Assembly (NCBI GenBank): GCA_965198415.1
Contig: CBDAPN010000030.1
Coordinates: 1 to 64,000, forward strand
DNA length: 64,000 nt
Direction of reading: 5' to 3'
Origin: Endozoicomonas sp965198415
Lineage (GTDB): Bacteria > Pseudomonadota > Gammaproteobacteria > Pseudomonadales > Endozoicomonadaceae
The notes under the pieces were generated by a model. That model worked only from the letters and a program-made list of their open reading frames with translations. It did no database searches and was not told the origin of the DNA. The position numbers and the translations under genes are program-made. Positions 45,808-54,465 of this stretch are shown here, in pieces. Within the stretch, counting starts at the first letter, position 1. The number at the start of each line of letters is the position of its first letter.

Positions 45808-46617
45808 ATGTTTGAGCGTATAAAAGAAGATGTTAAAACCGTGATGGCTCGTGACCCCGCAGCCCGGGGCACGTTTGAAGTAATCACCAATTATCCCGGC
45901 CTGCATGCACTGTTGCTGTATCGGGTGTCGCATCGGTTGTGGCGATCGGGTTTTTTATGGCTTGGCCGTACGCTGTCAACACTTAGCCGATTACTCACGG
46001 GGGTTGAAATTCACCCGGGAGCCTCCATTGGTCGGCGTTTTTTTATTGATCACGGTATGGGGGTGGTGATTGGCGAAACAGCGGTCATTTATGACGATGT
46101 GACCATTTACCATGGGGTCACCCTCGGCGGCACGTCCCCTAACAAAGGCAAAGATCACCCGGCTAATCAGGGCAAGCGGCACCCAACTTTAAAAAAAGGT
46201 GTTGTAGTGGGTGCAGGTGCCAAAGTTCTCGGGCCTTTTGTGGTGGGTGAGGGCGCCCGAATTGGTTCCAATGCGGTGGTGGTGCGTGAGGTACCCGCCG
46301 GGGCGACGGTGGTTGGTATTCCTGGCAGAGTGGTAAAAAAAACAGCGCAGGACGACAAGCGACGCCAGGACAATGTGGAAAAAATGGCCGAAAAAATGGG
46401 CTTTGATGCCTATGCCGTCACTTCTGAAATGCCTGACCCCACCGCCCATGCAATCTCAGCCATGCTGGATCATCTGCACGAGGTAGAGGCGCGGTTTGAT
46501 GGATTGTGTAAGGTGTTGAAGGATCACGGACTTGAATGTCCTGTCAGCCCGCTGCCTGAATTGAATAAAGAAGATTTTGCGCCCGTCAAAAAAGAAGAGC
46601 GCAAAGCGGTTGTTTAG
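45808..46617 (+). CDS. cysE: Serine O-acetyltransferase
   Basis: 269 residues. Makes O-acetylserine from serine and acetyl-CoA, the first step of cysteine synthesis; in many bacteria cysE precedes the isc genes because cysteine supplies sulfur for Fe-S clusters. The N-terminal helical part is followed by the left-handed beta-helix (hexapeptide repeats) with the catalytic region FFIDHGMGVVIGETAVIYDD and VTLGGTS. The C-terminal 70 residues after VVGIPGRVVKK are longer than in short CysE types. Its stop codon overlaps the stop of the minus-strand gene at 46614-47423 by 4 bases. Confidence 0.95.
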   Translation: MFERIKEDVKTVMARDPAARGTFEVITNYPGLHALLLYRVSHRLWRSGFLWLGRTLSTLSRLLTGVEIHPGASIGRRFFIDHGMGVVIGETAVIYDDVTIYHGVTLGGTSPNKGKDHPANQGKRHPTLKKGVVVGAGAKVLGPFVVGEGARIGSNAVVVREVPAGATVVGIPGRVVKKTAQDDKRRQDNVEKMAEKMGFDAYAVTSEMPDPTAHAISAMLDHLHEVEARFDGLCKVLKDHGLECPVSPLPELNKEDFAPVKKEERKAVV

Positions 46618-47423
46618 CTTTTGGATGGGGAAGGTTTCGGGTCAAGAAATGCTTGCAGTATTTCGGCGGAGCCTACCGGAGTTTGCAGCTGGAGAGTTAA
46701 GCGGTCTTTTAGTAATTCCGCTCGTTGCTTGAGCGTGTTGCAGATTGCCGTCAGCCTGGATAAGTGATCCCCCGAGAACATGTAGATGCCATGCTGGTTT
46801 AGACACTCCGGCAGCTGTGAGAACTGATTTTCAGCTGTTAGTAGGTCCTCATACTGGGCTCTCAGTGTGTTGGTGTTTGCGGTGTATTGATCCTGACCTT
46901 TGATGGGCTTTTTTTGTTGCTCTGCGTCGAGGATTGCTTTGGTAATTTCATCAATTTTGGTTTCATAGGTGCAAATTTCAGGTTTGTCCGCAACCAGTTT
47001 TTGCAACGCATTGGTGGCCTGATCGGCGCTGGTAGCTGTGGGGTTGTTGGTCAGGGTGAGCGCTTCATTAAATAGCGTACTGGCATTGTCGAGATAAAGT
47101 TTCAGCTGGGCTTGGGTTTGCGGTGCTTGGATTTTGAATAAATGAGTAGTAATTAAGTGTGAAATACGTGTTGCCCTGCTGGAGATTGAAAACTCCCGCA
47201 AGCGATGGGTAAAAAACTCTATAAAAGAGAAAAAGTAGTTTTTCGGCGGATTTAACCGTTTGGCCACGGCTTTGTTGTCGATGATAGATACGGTGTATTT
47301 GCAGCCATTAACCTGCAGTGTCAGGGAGGAATTTTTTATTAATGTTTGTGTTAGCACGTCTGGCTCTGGGCTGTGAGTCTGTTTGGCGAATGTTCCAAAA
47401 CTGTCGAACGATGTTGTTTGCAT
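46614..47423 (-). CDS. Hypothetical protein inserted between cysE and iscR
   Basis: 269 residues, mostly predicted alpha-helical, no signal peptide, only a short hydrophobic patch (YFFSFIEFFTH). No family recognised. It is Thr-, Gln- and Asn-rich (LTLTNNPTATSADQATNALQKL) and ends in a Pro/Ser tail. It sits on the opposite strand in a place where cysE is usually directly followed by iscR, so it was probably acquired. The tail-to-tail overlap with cysE leaves no room for a bidirectional terminator. A cytoplasmic effector or a leftover of a mobile unit are both possible. Confidence 0.65.
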   Translation of the reverse strand: MQTTSFDSFGTFAKQTHSPEPDVLTQTLIKNSSLTLQVNGCKYTVSIIDNKAVAKRLNPPKNYFFSFIEFFTHRLREFSISSRATRISHLITTHLFKIQAPQTQAQLKLYLDNASTLFNEALTLTNNPTATSADQATNALQKLVADKPEICTYETKIDEITKAILDAEQQKKPIKGQDQYTANTNTLRAQYEDLLTAENQFSQLPECLNQHGIYMFSGDHLSRLTAICNTLKQRAELLKDRLTLQLQTPVGSAEILQAFLDPKPSPSKS

Positions 47424-47709
47424 AGTTGTTTTACCCGTTATTTTGGATTGATTGCATCTTTTTAGTCGAGGTTAGGAGTGTTTAATTCTGATAGTGGTCC
47501 GATAAAAAAATGGTTTGCCTATTCAGACAGGTGTTGGCAGTAAAAGTTCCCCTATTGACCCATTTTTTCAGATTTCTTTTTTGCCAGTTGTCCAAATGTT
47601 CTATAAACTGCCGCAAATTCATATCTGGCGTATTTTTAATTCCTTTTGAGGAAACCTCTCTGCGCACCGATTGCCCTTTCTCTTCGTATGTTGTTGTTAC
47701 CTGTGGGAA
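47424..47709. other. Intergenic region upstream of the unknown gene
   Basis: About 290 bases. A short minus-strand frame at 47482-47667 (GTG start; 61 codons; FIEHLDNWQKRNLKKW) could be a small gene but has no clear ribosome binding site; an internal ATG gives 46 codons. I leave it uncalled. Nothing else recognised. Confidence 0.3.
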
Positions 47710-47734
47710 ATAGTTGACTAAAACACTGGGTTAT
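47710..47734. promoter_or_regulatory. Type 1 IscR-binding site
   Basis: Matches 22 of 25 positions of the published type 1 IscR consensus by eye, including the ATA...GACT left half. It overlaps the -35 and spacer of the isc promoter, so holo-IscR should repress the operon as in E. coli. Confidence 0.72.
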
Positions 47735-47742
47735 TGAATAAT
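47714..47742 (+). promoter_or_regulatory. Predicted isc operon promoter
   Basis: TTGACT and AATAAT have a spacer of exactly 17 bases, under the IscR site. The expected transcript starts near 47749, giving an iscR leader of about 205 nt. The leader could hold regulatory structure; none was identified. Confidence 0.65.
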
Positions 47743-47953
47743 TCCGCCCTGTCAGTTTGAGCCAGGTGATTTACTGTCTGTTTAAGGTGCTCTTTCTAAG
47801 TACGTATGTGGCAAATGCGCCAGTAATAACTGCGTTTGTTGTGTATCTAGGAAATAGCTATAAGCCGTCGTTAAATTAAGTGCTCGAATACCCCGGGGAA
47901 TACCAGCAGTAGTCATGCCTTTATGGTATGAGTTGGCATGAGAGAGACGCAGT

Positions 47954-48424
47954 ATGAGGTTGACGACCAAAGGACGCTACGCAGTGACAGCCATGCTTGA
48001 TCTGGCGCTTCATGCCGATAAAGGACCGGTATCACTGGCAGATATATCGGATCGTCAGGAGATCTCTCTTTCGTACCTTGAGCAACTGTTCGCCAAACTC
48101 CGGCGTGGAAATCTGGTGTGCAGCGTGCGTGGGCCCGGTGGCGGTTACTGTCTGAGCCGTGATCTGGGGGAGATATTCGTGGCTCAGGTGATTGATGCTG
48201 TTAATGAGTCCGTCGATGCAACGAAGTGTCAGGGCTTGGGAGACTGCCAGAAAGGGGCAACGTGTCTGACTCACCATTTGTGGGAAGACCTCAGTGAACA
48301 GATTCACTCCTTCCTTGGCGGTATTAGTCTGGCTGATCTGGTTGCACGCAGGGAAGTACAATCCGTTGCTATCCGTCAGGATGAGCAGCATGACAACAAA
48401 ATTGCTGCTGACATCATTTCATAA
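47954..48424 (+). CDS. iscR: Fe-S cluster assembly regulator IscR
   Basis: A 156-residue Rrf2-family regulator that binds a [2Fe-2S] cluster. The N-terminal winged helix reads MRLTTKGRYAVTAMLDLALH; the cluster ligands are Cys92, Cys98, Cys104 and His107 (KCQGLGDCQKGATCLTHH), at the same numbers as in E. coli. When loaded it represses the isc operon, so it reports cluster demand. First gene of the isc operon, 103 bases before iscS. The ATG follows a GAGAGAG purine stretch. Confidence 0.97.
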   Translation: MRLTTKGRYAVTAMLDLALHADKGPVSLADISDRQEISLSYLEQLFAKLRRGNLVCSVRGPGGGYCLSRDLGEIFVAQVIDAVNESVDATKCQGLGDCQKGATCLTHHLWEDLSEQIHSFLGGISLADLVARREVQSVAIRQDEQHDNKIAADIIS

Positions 48425-48527
48425 GAACGCTTGCAACTGTTTAACGACGAATGTCAAAAGCGCATGAAGTGGCAGCAAACTTAAAACTTTGCGAATCAAG
48501 GGCACTGGCCGCCAGGAGATGTATTCA

Positions 48528-49742
48528 ATGAAATTACCTATTTACCTCGATTATTCTGCAACAACGCCGGTTGACCCTAGGGTGGCTGAAAAAATGCTGC
48601 AGTGCCTATCCACCGAAGGTAATTTCGGTAACCCGGCTTCACGCTCCCACGTTTTTGGTTGGCGGGCAGAAGAGGCTGTTGAGGATGCCCGGCGCCATGT
48701 GGCTGACTTGATTCATGCCGACCCAAGAGAGATTGTCTGGACTTCCGGGGCTACTGAGTCCGATAACCTGGCGATTAAGGGTGTTGCCCACTTTTACAGT
48801 AAAAAGGGCAAGCACATTATCACTTCCCGCATCGAACACAAGGCCGTGTTGGATACGTGTCGTCAGCTCGAAAGGGAAGGCTTTGAAATTACCTATCTGG
48901 ACCCGGACAGTGACGGCATCATCACCCCTGAAAGTGTTGAACAAGCGCTGCGCGATGACACCATTTTGGTCACCCTCATGCACGTCAACAATGAAATTGG
49001 GGTGATCAACGACATCGCCGCTATTGGTGAGATAACCCGCCCTCGCAAAATTATTTTCCATGTGGACGCAGCACAAAGTGTGGGCAAAATTCCCGTCAAT
49101 ATGGAAACCATGAAAGTAGACCTGCTGTCGATTTCCGCCCACAAACTCTACGGACCAAAGGGCATTGGTGTGCTCTATGTGCGCCGTAAACCCCGTGTGC
49201 GCCTTGAAGCGCAGATGCACGGTGGTGGTCATGAGCGGGGCATGCGTTCTGGTACCCTGCCCACTCATCAAATTGTCGGTATGGGTGAGGCTTGTCGTAT
49301 CGCAGCACAGGAGATGGACGCAGAATACATCCGCATCAATGCGTTGAAAGAGCGGGTGCTGGCCAATGTTGCCGACCTTGAAGAAGTGCACATAAACGGC
49401 TCCCTTGAACAACGGTTGCCGGGGATTTTGAATATCAGTTTTGCGTTTGTGGAAGGGGAGTCGTTGATGATGTCCCTGAAAGATCTTGCGGTGTCGTCAG
49501 GCTCCGCCTGTACTTCCGCCAGTCTGGAGCCTTCCTATGTGCTGCGGGCGCTGGGGTTGAGTGATGAGCTGGCACACAGTTCACTGAGAATAAGCCTTGG
49601 GCGGTTTACTACTGCGGCAGAGGTTGACCACGCCATCGCTGAAATTCGCGACGCTGTAATTAAGCTGCGTGAGCTTTCGCCTCTTTGGGATATGTTCAAA
49701 GACGGTGTTGACCTGAGCAAGGTTGAGTGGGTAGCCCACTGA
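48528..49742 (+). CDS. iscS: Cysteine desulfurase IscS
   Basis: 404 residues, exactly the E. coli length. PLP enzyme that takes sulfur from cysteine and passes it to IscU, tRNA thiolation and other acceptors. The PLP lysine is Lys206 (SAHKLYGPKG) and the persulfide cysteine is Cys328 (SSGSACTSASLEPSYVL). The frame is open upstream to 48489, but CAGGAG (48513-48518) sets the start at 48528 (MKLPIYLDYSATTP). Confidence 0.98.
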   Translation: MKLPIYLDYSATTPVDPRVAEKMLQCLSTEGNFGNPASRSHVFGWRAEEAVEDARRHVADLIHADPREIVWTSGATESDNLAIKGVAHFYSKKGKHIITSRIEHKAVLDTCRQLEREGFEITYLDPDSDGIITPESVEQALRDDTILVTLMHVNNEIGVINDIAAIGEITRPRKIIFHVDAAQSVGKIPVNMETMKVDLLSISAHKLYGPKGIGVLYVRRKPRVRLEAQMHGGGHERGMRSGTLPTHQIVGMGEACRIAAQEMDAEYIRINALKERVLANVADLEEVHINGSLEQRLPGILNISFAFVEGESLMMSLKDLAVSSGSACTSASLEPSYVLRALGLSDELAHSSLRISLGRFTTAAEVDHAIAEIRDAVIKLRELSPLWDMFKDGVDLSKVEWVAH

Positions 49743-49794
49743 TCAGGATTCACAAATTGACGACGTGTTGCCCGGCAACACCCAGGAGAGAAAA

Positions 49795-50184
49795 ATGGCA
49801 TATAGTGACAAGGTTATCGACCACTACGAAAACCCGCGTAATGTGGGCAAACTCGACCAGGACTCCCAAAGCGTCGGTACCGGCATGGTCGGAGCTCCGG
49901 CCTGTGGTGACGTCATGCGCCTGCAGATTCAGGTGAATGACTCAGGCGTTATTGAGGATGCCCGTTTTAAAACCTACGGTTGTGGCTCCGCCATTGCCTC
50001 AAGCTCTCTGGCAACCGAGTGGATGAAGGGTAAGACTCTGGACGAAGCGGCCACCATCAGAAACACCGATATCGCTGAAGAACTGGCACTGCCACCGGTC
50101 AAAATTCACTGCTCTGTATTGGCAGAAGATGCCATCAAAGCAGCCATTGAAGACTATCGCGCAAAGCAGCAGCCGGGTAGTTAA
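49795..50184 (+). CDS. iscU: Fe-S cluster scaffold IscU
   Basis: 129 residues. Scaffold on which [2Fe-2S] clusters are built from IscS sulfur and released by HscA/HscB. Cluster ligands Cys37, Cys63 and Cys106, and the HscA-recognition motif LPPVK at 99-103, all sit as in E. coli. The ATG follows CAGGAGAG; the ten codons upstream are not family-like. Confidence 0.98.
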   Translation: MAYSDKVIDHYENPRNVGKLDQDSQSVGTGMVGAPACGDVMRLQIQVNDSGVIEDARFKTYGCGSAIASSSLATEWMKGKTLDEAATIRNTDIAEELALPPVKIHCSVLAEDAIKAAIEDYRAKQQPGS

Positions 50185-50287
50185 TCCGCCGATTGAAAGC
50201 GGGCAGTTCAACGGTTTTTGGTTTACAGCCTGCTGGCAAAACCGTTATTTTGCCGGACCAGGCGGTTCGGAAGTGGATGGAGTTTAT

Positions 50288-50617
50288 ATGGCAATTAGCG
50301 TTACCGAAGCCGCGGCCAAACACGTTAAACGTCAGCTTGAGCTAAGAGGTGGTGGGCTGGGCATCAGGGTCGGCATTCGTACCGCTGGCTGTTCTGGCAT
50401 GGCCTATATGCTTGAATTTGTCGATGAAGCAGACGCCCTTGATCATATCTTTAACGACAACGGCGTCTCTGTTTTTGTAGACCCGAAAAGTCTGGTGTAC
50501 CTCGACGGCACTGAGATCGACTTTGTGCGCGAAGGGCTTAACGAAGGGTTGGAATTCAATAACCCCAATGCGGCCAGTGAGTGCGGCTGTGGGGAAAGCT
50601 TTAATGTGGATGCTTGA
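50288..50617 (+). CDS. iscA: A-type Fe-S carrier IscA
   Basis: 109 residues. Carries iron or clusters from IscU to apo-proteins. The three conserved cysteines are Cys35 (AGCSGM), Cys99 and Cys101 (ECGCGES). The start at ATG 50288 (MAISVTEAAAKHV) has GGAG upstream. The open frame reaches 53 codons further back into the iscU end; that is not part of the gene. Confidence 0.96.
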   Translation: MAISVTEAAAKHVKRQLELRGGGLGIRVGIRTAGCSGMAYMLEFVDEADALDHIFNDNGVSVFVDPKSLVYLDGTEIDFVREGLNEGLEFNNPNAASECGCGESFNVDA

Positions 50618-50663
50618 AATCACTCATTATTGACAAGAGCTGAACTGTCGGTAGCGAAATTCT

Positions 50664-50696
50664 GGCTCGGCCGGTTTGGTCGGGCCTTATTTGTTT
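50664..50696 (+). terminator. Possible attenuator between iscA and hscB
   Basis: A 9-bp stem with two G-U pairs (GGCTCGGCC / GGTCGGGCC), a 5-base loop and a T-rich tail (TTATTTGTTT). It could reduce read-through from iscRSUA into hscBA, a known point of differential expression in isc operons. Confidence 0.45.
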
Positions 50697-50727
50697 ATAA
50701 AATACTGCTTCGGGATGTAATAACACA

Positions 50728-51267
50728 GTGATCGATCTAACCAGGAATTATTTTGAACTCTTTGAGCTGCCGATAGCCTGTGAAGTTGATCAGCAGCGCC
50801 TGTCCAGCCAGTATCGGGCCCTGCAAAGGGCGGTTCATCCGGACCGTTTTGCCGGTGACAGTGACCGCCAGCAGCGCCTCTCCGTACAGTTCGCTTCCCA
50901 TGTAAACGAAGCGTTTAATACGTTAAAAAACCCGCTTCGCCGTGCCATTTACCTGTTAAAGCTGGCGGGTCGTGATGTGGACATGGAGCGCAACACGGTA
51001 ACGGACCCAGCCTTTCTTATGGAACAGATGGAGTTACGGGAGTCCGTTGCCGAAGTGGCTTCTAAGGCCGACCCTTTCAAGGCGCTAGAGGCACTGAAAG
51101 ATCGGGTAGAAACTGATTTGGCCAGCGAATTCGCGCAGTTTACCCAACTGTGGGCGGTGGCCGATCAACCGGCTCTTGATCAGGCGCAAACCGTTGTCAA
51201 AAAGATGCAGTTCATGGTAAAGCTGGCGGCGGAACTGGAACAATTGGAATCCGAGCTGGATGGCTAA
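50728..51267 (+). CDS. hscB: Fe-S co-chaperone HscB
   Basis: A 179-residue J-protein that brings IscU to HscA and stimulates its ATPase. The HPD motif (VHPDRF, residues 37-39) lies in an N-terminal J domain; the C-terminal three-helix IscU-binding domain follows. The start is GTG with only a distant GGGAT, giving MIDLTRNYFELFELP. 15 bases before hscA. Confidence 0.96.
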   Translation: MIDLTRNYFELFELPIACEVDQQRLSSQYRALQRAVHPDRFAGDSDRQQRLSVQFASHVNEAFNTLKNPLRRAIYLLKLAGRDVDMERNTVTDPAFLMEQMELRESVAEVASKADPFKALEALKDRVETDLASEFAQFTQLWAVADQPALDQAQTVVKKMQFMVKLAAELEQLESELDG

Positions 51268-51282
51268 TAGTTAGAGGCAGAT

Positions 51283-53151
51283 ATGGCGTTACTGCAGATT
51301 TCCGAGCCGGGACAGGCTCCTGAACCCCATCAGCTAAAGCGAGCTGTCGGCATTGACCTTGGAACCACCAACTCGCTGGTGGCCACTGTGCGCTCCGGGG
51401 TCGTTGCGACACTGGCTGATATTGAGGGGCAACATACATTACCTTCTATCGTTCATTATGGTGATCATGGCGCAGTGGTTGGTCATCCGGCTAAAGCGGT
51501 TGCAATGGCTGACCCGGAAAATACCATTGTCTCCGTTAAACGCATGATGGGTCGTGGTCTGGCCGATTTAGACGATCTTGGCGGTGTGCTGCCTTACCGC
51601 TTCAGTGCAGCGCAAAAGGAAGGCATGCCACGGATCAACACCCGACGGGGGGAAGTGAGTCCGGTGGAGGTGTCGGCAGAAATTTTGCGGGCACTGGTCG
51701 CTCGTGGCGAACAGACGCTCGGCGGTCCACTGGATGGTGCGGTGATTACCGTGCCAGCCTACTTTGACGACGCTCAGCGCCAAGCCACCAAAGACGCAGC
51801 CAAACTGGCCGGATTACACGTTTACCGCCTATTGAATGAGCCGACGGCGGCGGCCGTGGCCTATGGGCTGGATCAGGGCGGTGAAGGCATCATTGCGGTT
51901 TATGACCTTGGTGGTGGTACGTTTGATATCTCCATTTTGCGCCTCGAAAAAGGCGTCTTTGAGGTGATGGCTACGGGTGGTGATACCGCTCTTGGCGGTG
52001 ATGACTTTGATCGACTGGTGGCACGCTGGATACTCGCTCAGGCGGGTATTGATGAGTCCACCATTACGCCGCTGCAACTGCGTGAAGCCATGATGGCAGC
52101 GTGCACAGCCAAAGAGGCACTGACGGCTAAAGCGCAAGTGGAAGTTAGCTTTGGTACGTGGCAAGGCCGCTTGTCGCGAGAACAGTTTGACGCCTTGGTG
52201 GACCCGCTGATTGACCGCACGGTTCGCGCCTTTAAGCGTACCCTCAGGGATGCCGGACTGAAAGCTGAAGACCTCAATGAGGTGGTGATGGTCGGCGGCT
52301 CCACCCGGGTGCCACGGGTGCGTACACAGGTGGAGGCTTTTGTTGGTAAACAACCGCTGACGTCCATCGATCCCGATAAAGTCGTGGCCGATGGCGCTGC
52401 ATTGCAGGCCAATGTGCTGGCGGGTAATAAATCCGCCGAAGACATGTTGCTTCTGGATGTCATTCCCCTCTCTCTGGGGCTGGAAACCATGGGCGGCTTG
52501 ATGGAAAAAGTCATTCATCGCAACACCACGATTCCCGTCAGTCGTGCTCAGGATTTCACCACTTACAAAGACGGTCAGACGGCCATGGCTGTCCATGTTT
52601 TTCAGGGGGAGCGGGAGCTGATTCAGGATAACCGCTCCCTCGCTCGCTTTGAATTACGTGGTATTCCGGCTATGCCCGCTGGCGGTGCCAAAATCCGGGT
52701 GACATTTCAGGTGGATGCCGACGGCTTACTCAGTGTTGCCGCGCAAGAGCTCTCCACCGGCGTGCAAAGCAGTATTCAGGTCAAGCCTTCCTATGGCCTC
52801 AGTGATGATGACATTGCCCGGATGATCCAAGACTCCTACGCCCATGCCGGTGACGATAAATCCGCCCGCTTACTGCTGGAACAGCAGGTAGAAGCAGACC
52901 GCGTGATTGATGCACTGGCCATAGCATTAGAAAAAGATGGTCATCGCCTGCTAAGCGACACGGAGTATGCCACCTTGCAGGGGGATCTTGAGATATTAAA
53001 ACGTTGTCGTGTTTCCGGAAGTGCCCGGGAAATTACTGCAGAAATAGAACGTATTGGACAGTCCAGCGAAGAATTTGCCGCTCGTCGAATGAACCAGGGA
53101 ATTCGCCAGGCTCTTTCCGGACAAAAATTAGATGATTTGGAGGAGTTATGA
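51283..53151 (+). CDS. hscA: Fe-S chaperone HscA (Hsp70 family)
   Basis: 622 residues. Specialised Hsp70 that uses ATP to release the cluster from IscU by binding its LPPVK motif. ATPase-domain signatures: GIDLGTTNSLVA (phosphate 1), VYDLGGGTFDISIL (phosphate 2) and VMVGGSTRVP. The substrate-binding domain follows (about 400 on). Overlaps fdx by 4 bases (ATGA). Confidence 0.98.
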   Translation: MALLQISEPGQAPEPHQLKRAVGIDLGTTNSLVATVRSGVVATLADIEGQHTLPSIVHYGDHGAVVGHPAKAVAMADPENTIVSVKRMMGRGLADLDDLGGVLPYRFSAAQKEGMPRINTRRGEVSPVEVSAEILRALVARGEQTLGGPLDGAVITVPAYFDDAQRQATKDAAKLAGLHVYRLLNEPTAAAVAYGLDQGGEGIIAVYDLGGGTFDISILRLEKGVFEVMATGGDTALGGDDFDRLVARWILAQAGIDESTITPLQLREAMMAACTAKEALTAKAQVEVSFGTWQGRLSREQFDALVDPLIDRTVRAFKRTLRDAGLKAEDLNEVVMVGGSTRVPRVRTQVEAFVGKQPLTSIDPDKVVADGAALQANVLAGNKSAEDMLLLDVIPLSLGLETMGGLMEKVIHRNTTIPVSRAQDFTTYKDGQTAMAVHVFQGERELIQDNRSLARFELRGIPAMPAGGAKIRVTFQVDADGLLSVAAQELSTGVQSSIQVKPSYGLSDDDIARMIQDSYAHAGDDKSARLLLEQQVEADRVIDALAIALEKDGHRLLSDTEYATLQGDLEILKRCRVSGSAREITAEIERIGQSSEEFAARRMNQGIRQALSGQKLDDLEEL

Positions 53152-53486
53152 CCCGAATTATTTTTCTGCCCCATGAGGAGTTATGTCCGGAAGGGGCGGT
53201 GATTGAAGCTGAGCCCGGCGTCACCGTTTGTGATGCGGCCTTGGCGCACGGTATTGAAATTGAGCACGCCTGTGAAAAATCCTGCGCCTGTACTACCTGC
53301 CATGTGGTCGTGCGTGAGGGCTACGACTCCCTTGAGGAGGCCGACGAATTAGAAGATGATATGCTCGATAAAGCCTGGGGGCTGGAGCCGGAATCGCGCC
53401 TGAGCTGTCAGGCGGTGGTGGGTGATGAAGAGCTGGTGGTGGAAATTCCCAAGTACACCATCAATCAGGTTTCTGAACGCCATTAA
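53148..53486 (+). CDS. fdx: Isc [2Fe-2S] ferredoxin
   Basis: A 112-residue adrenodoxin-type ferredoxin that supplies electrons for cluster assembly. Ligands Cys42, Cys48, Cys51 (ACEKSCACTTC) and Cys87 (SRLSCQAV), as in E. coli. Translationally coupled to hscA. ATG follows GGAG. Confidence 0.97.
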   Translation: MTRIIFLPHEELCPEGAVIEAEPGVTVCDAALAHGIEIEHACEKSCACTTCHVVVREGYDSLEEADELEDDMLDKAWGLEPESRLSCQAVVGDEELVVEIPKYTINQVSERH

Positions 53487-53511
53487 CAGCAGCCGCTTGG
53501 GGGTTAAAAAG

Positions 53512-53715
53512 ATGAGTCTGCAATGGACAGATGTTTACGATATCGCAATTGAACTCTATGAAGCGCATCCGGAGGTAGACCCCCGTTATGTAAACTTTGT
53601 GGACCTGCGTAACTGGGTATTGGCTCTTGAGGATTTTGCCGATAATCCCGGGCATTGTGGCGAAAAAGTTTTGGAAGCCATTCAGTTGGCATGGATAGAA
53701 GAGAGCGCAGGTTAG
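53512..53715 (+). CDS. iscX: Fe-S assembly protein IscX
   Basis: 67 residues; small acidic protein that binds IscS and tunes cluster assembly (possible iron adaptor). MSLQWTDVYDIAIELYEAHPEVDP is the typical opening and the DPRYVNFVDLRNWV region is conserved. The true start is ATG 53512; the frame is open upstream into the fdx end. Last gene of the isc operon. Confidence 0.96.
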   Translation: MSLQWTDVYDIAIELYEAHPEVDPRYVNFVDLRNWVLALEDFADNPGHCGEKVLEAIQLAWIEESAG

Positions 53716-53970
53716 CGAGGAAAAGTGACTCTTTGTTTACTTTGTTTGTAACTTTTTTTGCAAGAAGGTAGATAACAGACTGACACCAACCGCCGCATTC
53801 TATACAATGCCGCCAGTACTGGGGCAGTGGCTCGGCCACTGGTAACCATTACAAGGTTGAGAGTCCTCCGTTTCCAATAAGTAATAACAACGCCTAATGC
53901 CCAAGTGGCAGTTTAATTTGCTAAAACGGCAGATTAACAATGGCACGTAAACGATAGTCTGGAGATCACA
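53716..53970. other. iscX-ndk gap
   Basis: About 255 bases. T-rich runs follow iscX. A hairpin at 53825-53841 (CAGTGGC-TCG-GCCACTG, perfect 7-bp stem) lacks a T-run. No promoter for ndk was pinned down. Confidence 0.4.
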
Positions 53971-54402
53971 ATGGCGGTAGAACGCACATTATCCATTATT
54001 AAACCCGATGCAGTAGCTAAAAACGTCATTGGTAAAATAGTTGCCCGTTTTGAGCAGGCTGGCCTGAACATTGTTGCCGGTAAAATGCTGCATCTTTCTG
54101 CTGAGCAGGCCGGTGGCTTTTATGCTGAGCACAAAGAGCGCCCTTTTTATCAGGATTTGGTCGACTTTATGACCTCCGGTCCTGTGGTTGTATCTGTCCT
54201 TGAAGGGGAAAACGCCATTGCCCTGAACCGGGAGCTGATGGGAGCAACCAACCCAAAAGAAGCGGCGGCTGGTACCATACGTGCTGACTTTGCCAAGAGC
54301 ATTGATGAAAATGCCGTACACGGCTCCGACTCAGCAACGTCTGCAGCCCGTGAAATAGCCTATTTCTTTGATGATTCAGAGATTTGCCCCAGAACTCGAT
54401 AG
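53971..54402 (+). CDS. ndk: Nucleoside diphosphate kinase
   Basis: 143 residues; transfers the gamma-phosphate between nucleoside triphosphates and diphosphates through a phospho-histidine. The catalytic residue is His117 in NAVHGSDS; the start MAVERTLSIIKPDAVAKN is typical. Follows isc and precedes rlmN as in other Gammaproteobacteria. RBS GGAG. Confidence 0.98.
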   Translation: MAVERTLSIIKPDAVAKNVIGKIVARFEQAGLNIVAGKMLHLSAEQAGGFYAEHKERPFYQDLVDFMTSGPVVVSVLEGENAIALNRELMGATNPKEAAAGTIRADFAKSIDENAVHGSDSATSAAREIAYFFDDSEICPRTR

Positions 54403-54465
54403 TAGGGCAGGCGTGTAACAGGAGCCATCAGCAGAGCAATCTGCTGGTGGCTTTGAGGTATAAAC

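Noticed and set aside
47482..47667. 61-codon minus-strand frame upstream of the unknown 269-residue gene
   Set aside because: Looks protein-like in part but lacks a start signal; kept only as a note in the intergenic entry.
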